DNA of 64,000 nucleotides. Source: Hyphomicrobium_A sp963759735. GTDB lineage: Bacteria > Pseudomonadota > Alphaproteobacteria > Rhizobiales > Hyphomicrobiaceae. Below, piece by piece: positions 59,656 to 64,000 of this stretch. The position numbers and the translations under genes were made by a program. The stretch spans positions 1,054,001-1,118,000 of the forward strand of contig CAVXAF010000007.1 of assembly GCA_963759735.1 (NCBI GenBank). Reading direction: 5' to 3'. The notes under the pieces were generated by a model. The model worked only from the letters and a program-made list of their open reading frames with translations, did no database searches and was not told the DNA's origin. Every line of letters begins with the position of its first letter. Positions within the stretch are counted from its first letter, which is position 1.

Positions 59656-60051
59656 TCAGGGCGTGTACTGCGCGTCGCTGACCTGCTCCAGCCAGTCTAC
59701 GGTCTTTCCGTCGAAGGCCTCCTGTACGGCGATGTGCGTCATCGCTTCGGTGGGCGTCGCTCCGTGCCAGTGCTTCTCGCCCGGCGGAAACCAGACGACG
59801 TCGCCGGGGCGGATTTCCTCGATGGGGCCGCCTTCGCGCTGGGCCAGTCCGCGGCCGGCGGTGACGATCAGCGTTTGGCCGAGAGGATGGGTATGCCAGG
59901 CGGTGCGGGCGCCGGGCTCGAAGGCGACGCGGGCGCCGACGGCGCGGCCGGGCGGGGGAACCTGGAACAGCGGCTCGATGCTGACGACGCCGGTGAAATA
60001 GTTCGTCGGTCCGGGACGGGGAGCCTGCGATCCGCTGCGTGTGATGTCCAT
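59656..60051 (-). CDS. Cytoplasmic cupin-domain protein
   Basis: 131 residues, a complete single cupin (carboxymuconolactone-decarboxylase-associated type): GARTAWHTHPLGQTLIVTAG gives HxH and Gln/Glu position, VVWFPPGEKHWHGATPTEAM the distal His. The ending HIAVQEAFDGKTVDWLEQVS is shared with YxaG/quercetinase-like small cupins often found beside oxidoreductases. Start ATG 60051 with GGAGG 6 bases before. Substrate unknown. Confidence 0.8.
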   Translation of the reverse strand: MDITRSGSQAPRPGPTNYFTGVVSIEPLFQVPPPGRAVGARVAFEPGARTAWHTHPLGQTLIVTAGRGLAQREGGPIEEIRPGDVVWFPPGEKHWHGATPTEAMTHIAVQEAFDGKTVDWLEQVSDAQYTP

Positions 60052-60159
60052 GTCGTTGCCTCCGCTTTGCAGCGGTCGTTGTAACAGGCACGAGATCACA
60101 CGAAAACGGCGCCCGCGATCAACGCCGGCGCCGTTTGACGAGCGTGGGGATGGAGACGC

Positions 60160-60448
60160 TTACTGGGCGGTGGGCTTGCCCTTCACGTCGACCGCTACCT
60201 GCTGCTGCTTGCCGCCCTTGTTGGCGGTGCCGCGCCAAACGCCGTTCTCGTCCTTGCTGAGATTCGAGATGCCGGTGTAGCCGAGGCGCGAAAGGTGCTC
60301 GCGTGCCTGCTGCTCATTGAACAGGTTGCCCTGTCATGGCAGGGCGGGCGTCGGTCGCAGCGCCGGGATTTTGGGCCGGGGTTTCTGCGAGCGCCGGAAG
60401 CGCGAGGGGAGCTGCAATGGCGGCGGCGATAAGAAGCGTGCGGATCAT
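60160..60448 (-). CDS. Secreted PepSY-like protein, one frameshift
   Basis: About 95 residues. MIRTLLIAAAIAAPLALPAL is a signal peptide (ending ALA). After TDARPAMTGG one extra G (near 60330, GGG) breaks the frame; the protein continues as NLFNEQQAREHLSRLGYTGI, SNLSKDENGVWRGTANKGGK, QQQVAVDVKGKPTAQ. This is a PepSY-type strand-helix-strand unit as in the protein at 32999. GGAGAAC precedes the ATG by 7 bases. Function unknown. Confidence 0.75.
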
Positions 60449-60635
60449 GGTCTTGTTCTCCTGAATGCGCGCAACGGCCCATGATCGAACGGCGTGGGCG
60501 ATATGCGCGAGGGGTGATGCAGTGATTGGGCGAGCGCGAGGGGAGGTGCGTGCTTGGCTCGCCGATAGGTCACAAGGTGGGTGTCGGCGCGATCACATGC
60601 CAATCACGAAGGCGAATGAATTGCGCCGGGCCCGA

Positions 60636-61595
60636 TCACACTATCGTGCTGACGTCGTCGGAACCGGCAGCAGGCGGAGCGGCGTACCAGTCGAGCACAC
60701 GCAGGGCGCGCAGAGTATTCCAGCGGCTGGCGCTGCCGATCTCCGTCTCCAGATCTAGTGACAGGCGCTGCCGATGGTCGGGGTGAATGCCGTCGAGCGG
60801 CCAGCGTCCGTCCGCATCGCGCCGCTGCTCGACGAGGTCGACCGCATCGGCCAGACGTGGGTCGTATTGAACGCCGGCACCGCGCAGATAATCGAGGCCG
60901 CGCAACACGTCGTAATGCCAGACGTGCGGAAACGAGAAACGCGTCCAGTTATCGTTGATGACTTCGCCGGTCGTCAGCGACTTGAAGAGGCGCCGCTGCA
61001 GAAGATAGTCGTGCCCGCGCGCCCGCGCGTTGGCGATCGCGGTCAGCGGTCCGCGCGCCTCTTCGTAGGCCAGCAGACCTTCAAGAACGCAGATCGTCGA
61101 ATGGAACGAGGAGCGAGTGCTGTTCGGCGCCTCGCAGTTCCAGCCGCCGTCTTCCATTTGCTCGCCGAGGAGGCGCTCGAGCAGGCGATCGCAGTCGGCG
61201 CCGAAGTAAGCGCCGGCGGCCAGGATGCGGCCGTTGATGCAGGCTTCGGTTTCCCCATCGAAGAACGGCTGGCCCGCCAGCTGGTGCCAGGTGATGTTGG
61301 CTTCGACGCGCGCGATCGCGTGGCGCGCTTCCTTGCCGGCTGCATCGACGCCGAGGTCGCGCAGCAAGGCCAGCGCATCTGTGGTCGTCATCCACCCGTG
61401 CTCCTGCGCATCGTTCCAGTGACCGTCATCAGTCTGGCGCGCGAAGATGGCGGCGCCCCAGCCTTCCCTGGCAACGCGCGTGCGCTCGGCCGCCAACTCC
61501 TGGCGAGGCGCTGCGGTGAGGTCGCGCATCGCCTGCCAACGTACGGCAGGATCTCCGGCGAGCAGCCACGCCACGACCCCCTTGCGGTCCTCCAT
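60636..61595 (-). CDS. Terpenoid-cyclase/prenyltransferase fold protein
   Basis: 319 residues built of alpha-alpha repeats of the squalene-hopene cyclase/prenyltransferase toroid: WGAAIFARQTDDGHWNDAQE, EQMEDGGWNCEAPNSTRSSF, HSTICVLEGLLAYEEARG, FPHVWHYDVLRGLDYLRGAG, VEQRRDADGRWPLDGIHP. QxxDGxW-type repeats stabilise such folds, but the DXDD acid motif of active cyclases is not seen and the protein is half the usual size. A single-domain relative of unknown function; no signal peptide. Confidence 0.7.
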   Translation of the reverse strand: MEDRKGVVAWLLAGDPAVRWQAMRDLTAAPRQELAAERTRVAREGWGAAIFARQTDDGHWNDAQEHGWMTTTDALALLRDLGVDAAGKEARHAIARVEANITWHQLAGQPFFDGETEACINGRILAAGAYFGADCDRLLERLLGEQMEDGGWNCEAPNSTRSSFHSTICVLEGLLAYEEARGPLTAIANARARGHDYLLQRRLFKSLTTGEVINDNWTRFSFPHVWHYDVLRGLDYLRGAGVQYDPRLADAVDLVEQRRDADGRWPLDGIHPDHRQRLSLDLETEIGSASRWNTLRALRVLDWYAAPPAAGSDDVSTIV

Positions 61596-61885
61596 GCCGT
61601 CTCCGCTGTGTCAGGCGCATGCGCCGTGTGGGGTGCCCGCCGAAGCGGCGAGGCATAGCCGTAGCGCAAGTTGCCGCGCACCGCACGGCCCTTGCGGCGG
61701 GCAGCGGTGCGTCGGTGCGCGATATCGTTGGATGGTTCGCCGCGAAGACACGTCGCGCGGACACGTCGCGCAGACGCCGGTGGGCGCGCCGCGCCGCGAA
61801 GCTGTCGTCACCGCGCGCTGGGGCGGTGACGATCCGTTATGCCGGACCTTCAGCGTGACTGCGTCGCTTGCCGGAACGCGCGTGC

Positions 61886-62179
61886 TCAGGAATGCGCGAG
61901 CTTCGTCTTCAGGTAGCCGATGGCGAGTGCCGTGAGGCCGCCCGTCAGGCCGCCGGTGGCGAAGGCCGAGACCATGCTGCCGATGTCGAGACCCGACGCC
62001 GCCGCCGTACCGCCGACGCCGAGCAGGGCGCTGAGGATCTGGCCGCCGATGCCGCCGCCGACCGCGCCGGCGATGGTGTTGCCGAGGGTGCCGAGGCTCG
62101 TGTCCTTGGCATAGGTGCCGGCCGCGTTGCCGCCGATGGCGCCGCTGGCGAGCTGGATGAGGAGCGAGGAAATGTCCAT
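61886..62179 (-). CDS. Glycine-rich small membrane protein
   Basis: 97 residues: MDISSLLIQLASGAIGGNAA, GTYAKDTSLGTLGNTIAGAV, GGGIGGQILSALLGVGGTAA and GLTGGLTALAIGYLKTKL. Gly/Ala-rich hydrophobic segments resemble glycine-zipper membrane proteins. Similar short proteins are found in Hyphomicrobiales, without known function. Start ATG 62179. Confidence 0.65.
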   Translation of the reverse strand: MDISSLLIQLASGAIGGNAAGTYAKDTSLGTLGNTIAGAVGGGIGGQILSALLGVGGTAAASGLDIGSMVSAFATGGLTGGLTALAIGYLKTKLAHS

Positions 62180-62413
62180 GCGTTGCCCTTCCGCCGCCGC
62201 GATGGTCTTCGTGGCCCGACAGCCGGCCGATGATGCGGCGTCTGGAACCACCGGCGCGCCCAGCCTAGGCGTCAGGTATGCGGGGCGACTTAAGGCGCTT
62301 CCGGCAAATCGAGCATATGGCATTTGCCAGAATTGAACGGCATCTCTGTGCTCTCGCGTTGCGAGGCTTCAGGCCGGCTTGCCCGTGGAACGGCCGCCCG
62401 CTAGGACTGTCCG

Positions 62414-63070
62414 ATGGACGGGACGGGGATCACAGGCAGACTGGTAGCGGCGCTGCTGGCGGTCGTCATTGTCGGCGGCATCGCCGGGGGTGGCGCGCGG
62501 GCGCAGCAGACCGCGCCGGCGCCCGATCCCTCCTGGGCTCCCATCGAGGCGTCGCCGCCCGCGGCTCCCCCAGCGGCCCCCAGGGACAGTCGCGACCAGC
62601 CGCTCCCCAAGGAGACGCCCGAGCCGGCTCGCACGCCGTGGGCGCCGCCGGACCTGGCGACTCCAGCGGCTCCGGCCGCTCCAGGCGCGGCTGGGCAGGT
62701 GTGCGGCAAGACCGACTTCGAGGCGGTGGTCGATGATGCGGCCGGGGCGTTGCGCGATCTCAACATGCAGAACAAGCCGGCCTTCCAGGAAAAGCTGCGG
62801 CAGCTGAAGGAAAAACGCGGCTGGAGCCACGATGAGTTCCTGAAGCAGGCGGCGCCGTTTGTGCGCGATGAGAAGATTGCCGTCTACGACCAGGAGTCCG
62901 AGCGGCTGCTGAGCGACATCTCGACCCTCGGCCAGGAGGGCGCGGACGCGCCGACGCCCGACTGCGCGCTGCTCGCCGACCTCAAGGCGCGCATGCAGAC
63001 GCTGGTCGACACGCAGACGGCGAAGTGGGCGTACATGTTCCAGAAGCTCGACGCCGCTCTGGTGCTGTAG
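62414..63070 (+). CDS. Hypothetical exported protein with Pro/Ala linker
   Basis: 218 residues. Signal peptide (GRLVAALLAVVIVGGIAGGG, ending ARAQ), then a long Pro/Ala linker to residue ~95 (APDPSWAPIEASPPAAPPAA, RTPWAPPDLATPAAPAAPGA), and a helical domain with CGKTDFEAVVDDAAGALRDL, FQEKLRQLKEKRGWSHDEFL and VYDQESERLLSDISTLGQEG plus a second Cys in PTPDCALLADLKARM. The helical part looks like an uncharacterised secreted family. Convergent with bpt. Confidence 0.65.
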   Translation: MDGTGITGRLVAALLAVVIVGGIAGGGARAQQTAPAPDPSWAPIEASPPAAPPAAPRDSRDQPLPKETPEPARTPWAPPDLATPAAPAAPGAAGQVCGKTDFEAVVDDAAGALRDLNMQNKPAFQEKLRQLKEKRGWSHDEFLKQAAPFVRDEKIAVYDQESERLLSDISTLGQEGADAPTPDCALLADLKARMQTLVDTQTAKWAYMFQKLDAALVL

Positions 63071-63085
63071 CGCAGCTATCGCGAG

Positions 63086-63829
63086 CTACTTGCGGACCCA
63101 GCCGTTAGGGCCGAGATGCTCTTGCGGCTGAAAGCGCATCTTGTAGTTCATCTTGCGCGAGCCGTTGATCCAGTAGCCGAGATAGAGGTACGGCAGCCCC
63201 AGTGTGCGCGCGTACTCGACGTGCTCGAGGATCATGTACGTGCCGAGGCTCAGCTGCTCGACGGTCGGATCATAGAAGCTGTAGACCATCGAGATGCCGT
63301 CGGAGAGCAGATCGCACAACGCCACCGACTTCAGCGGCCAGCTGTCGGGATCGCTGTCGAGCGCGTTGTCGGGCTTGGCGCGGTATTCGGTGACGAACGT
63401 GTTGATGACGCTGTCCTCGACCATCATCGCGTAGTCGAGCACCGTCATGTCGGCCATGCCGCCATCGGAGTGGCGGGTGTCGATGTAGCGACGGAAGAGG
63501 CCGAACTGTTCGGAGGTCGGCTCGGGCGGAACGCGTCGCGCATCCAGAAAGCGCGCTTTGTCCATGACGCGGCGCATGGAGCGGCCGATATCGAACTCGT
63601 CGATGACGACGCGCACCGACACGCACGCCTGACAGCCCTCGCAGTACGGCATGTAAGCGATGTTCTGGCTGCGACGGAAACCGCCGCGCAGCAGATTGTC
63701 GATGAGGCCTGCGGGCTTTTCCTGCGTCAGGTGCGTGAACAGCTTGCGCTCTTGACGACCAGGGAGATAGGGGCAGGGCTGGGGAGCGGTGACGTAGAAT
63801 TCCGGAAAGTGCTTTTGCTGCTCCGTCAT
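63086..63829 (-). CDS. bpt: Aspartate/glutamate leucyltransferase
   Basis: 247 residues, ATE_N/ATE_C family of arginyl/leucyl-tRNA-protein transferases. CPYLPGRQERKLFTHLTQEK, the Cys-rich MPYCEGCQACVSVRVVIDEF and the acyltransferase region YLGYWINGSRKMNYKMRFQP are diagnostic. Bpt adds leucine to N-terminal Asp/Glu, creating N-degrons for ClpS-ClpAP. In this phylum the enzyme with CEGCQACVSVR and length ~250 is Bpt, not Aat. Start ATG 63829. Region beyond (63830-64000) has no recognised gene. Confidence 0.93.
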   Translation of the reverse strand: MTEQQKHFPEFYVTAPQPCPYLPGRQERKLFTHLTQEKPAGLIDNLLRGGFRRSQNIAYMPYCEGCQACVSVRVVIDEFDIGRSMRRVMDKARFLDARRVPPEPTSEQFGLFRRYIDTRHSDGGMADMTVLDYAMMVEDSVINTFVTEYRAKPDNALDSDPDSWPLKSVALCDLLSDGISMVYSFYDPTVEQLSLGTYMILEHVEYARTLGLPYLYLGYWINGSRKMNYKMRFQPQEHLGPNGWVRK

Positions 63830-64000
63830 TCGCCCACTTCCCTTGCGCTGGCGCTACGGCGCGGAGTGCGCCGCCAACCGCAAGGCGATGATATGTGAGC
63901 GGTTAGGGCGCGATCAAGGCACCTGGTGAAGTTACCCGGCCTGTGTCTGCAAAGCCCTAACAAGGGGTTCCGCGATACAACGAGAGGCTGCGGCAACCCT

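Noticed and set aside
61611..61860. Basic open frames between the terpenoid-fold gene and the Gly-rich gene
   Set aside because: Arg-rich, no hydrophobic or conserved block, no ribosome site; probably non-coding.

Overview
The window is a GC-rich stretch of an alphaproteobacterial chromosome, most likely from the Hyphomicrobiales (Rhizobiales); a Hyphomicrobium-like or related environmental genus is plausible but not proven. Pointers are cpdR, trcR (DUF1013), the DUF1036/DUF1244/DUF2312/DUF465 small proteins, a BA14K protein, a ROSE-like leader on hsp20, MmgR-type sRNAs, Bpt, an intracellular PHB depolymerase and PqqA peptides. There is no plasmid, phage or CRISPR signature. The only sign of mobile DNA is a degraded integrase 3' end beside tRNA-Arg.

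Layout. 0-8 kb: end of lepA, secreted small proteins, a cold shock gene, infA, a thermonuclease, a diguanylate cyclase, a Tat-exported bicupin (oxalate decarboxylase family) and a two-part outer membrane barrel. 8-15 kb: a PhnD-like binding protein, a PQQ-type sugar dehydrogenase fused to cytochrome c, tRNA-Arg with the integrase relic, a periplasmic cupin and a NarX/NarL-type two-component pair. 15-25.6 kb: polA, a stand-alone pqqA, a cytochrome c, phaZ, an AsmA protein, speD with a striking leader, and a DUF459 protein. 25.6-32 kb: gltD and gltB (glutamate synthase). 32-40.4 kb: hsp20, a hydrolase, hisN-like, two tandem sRNAs, an N-formylglutamate amidohydrolase, cpdR, tRNA-Val, rpmJ, a TPR protein and pyk. 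40.4-47 kb: many small hypothetical genes, a bactofilin, a second stand-alone pqqA and lipoproteins. 47-53.5 kb: lspA, ileS, ribF, a MaoC protein and trcR. 53.5-64 kb: an acyl-CoA synthetase, two DUF465 genes, purE-purK, rpsU, hydrolases, cupins, a terpene-cyclase-fold protein and bpt.

Functional threads. Two near-identical PqqA precursors occur with no pqqBCDE nearby; a PQQ-type dehydrogenase, a c-type cytochrome and a two-component system lie within 10 kb of the first copy. Carbon storage is represented by phaZ and by tandem sRNAs carrying the heart motif of MmgR, a known regulator of PHB granules. Nitrogen assimilation (gltBD), purine synthesis (purEK), translation (infA, rpsU, rpmJ, ileS, two tRNAs) and cell-cycle control (cpdR, trcR) make up the housekeeping part.

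Quality caveat. At least 25 single-base indels, mostly one extra base and often in short homopolymers, break conserved genes (csp, polA, speD, gltB, hisN, pyk, ileS and others). I merged these into single CDS entries and treat them as probable sequencing or assembly errors. Strict frame-by-frame translation would call many of these essential genes broken.
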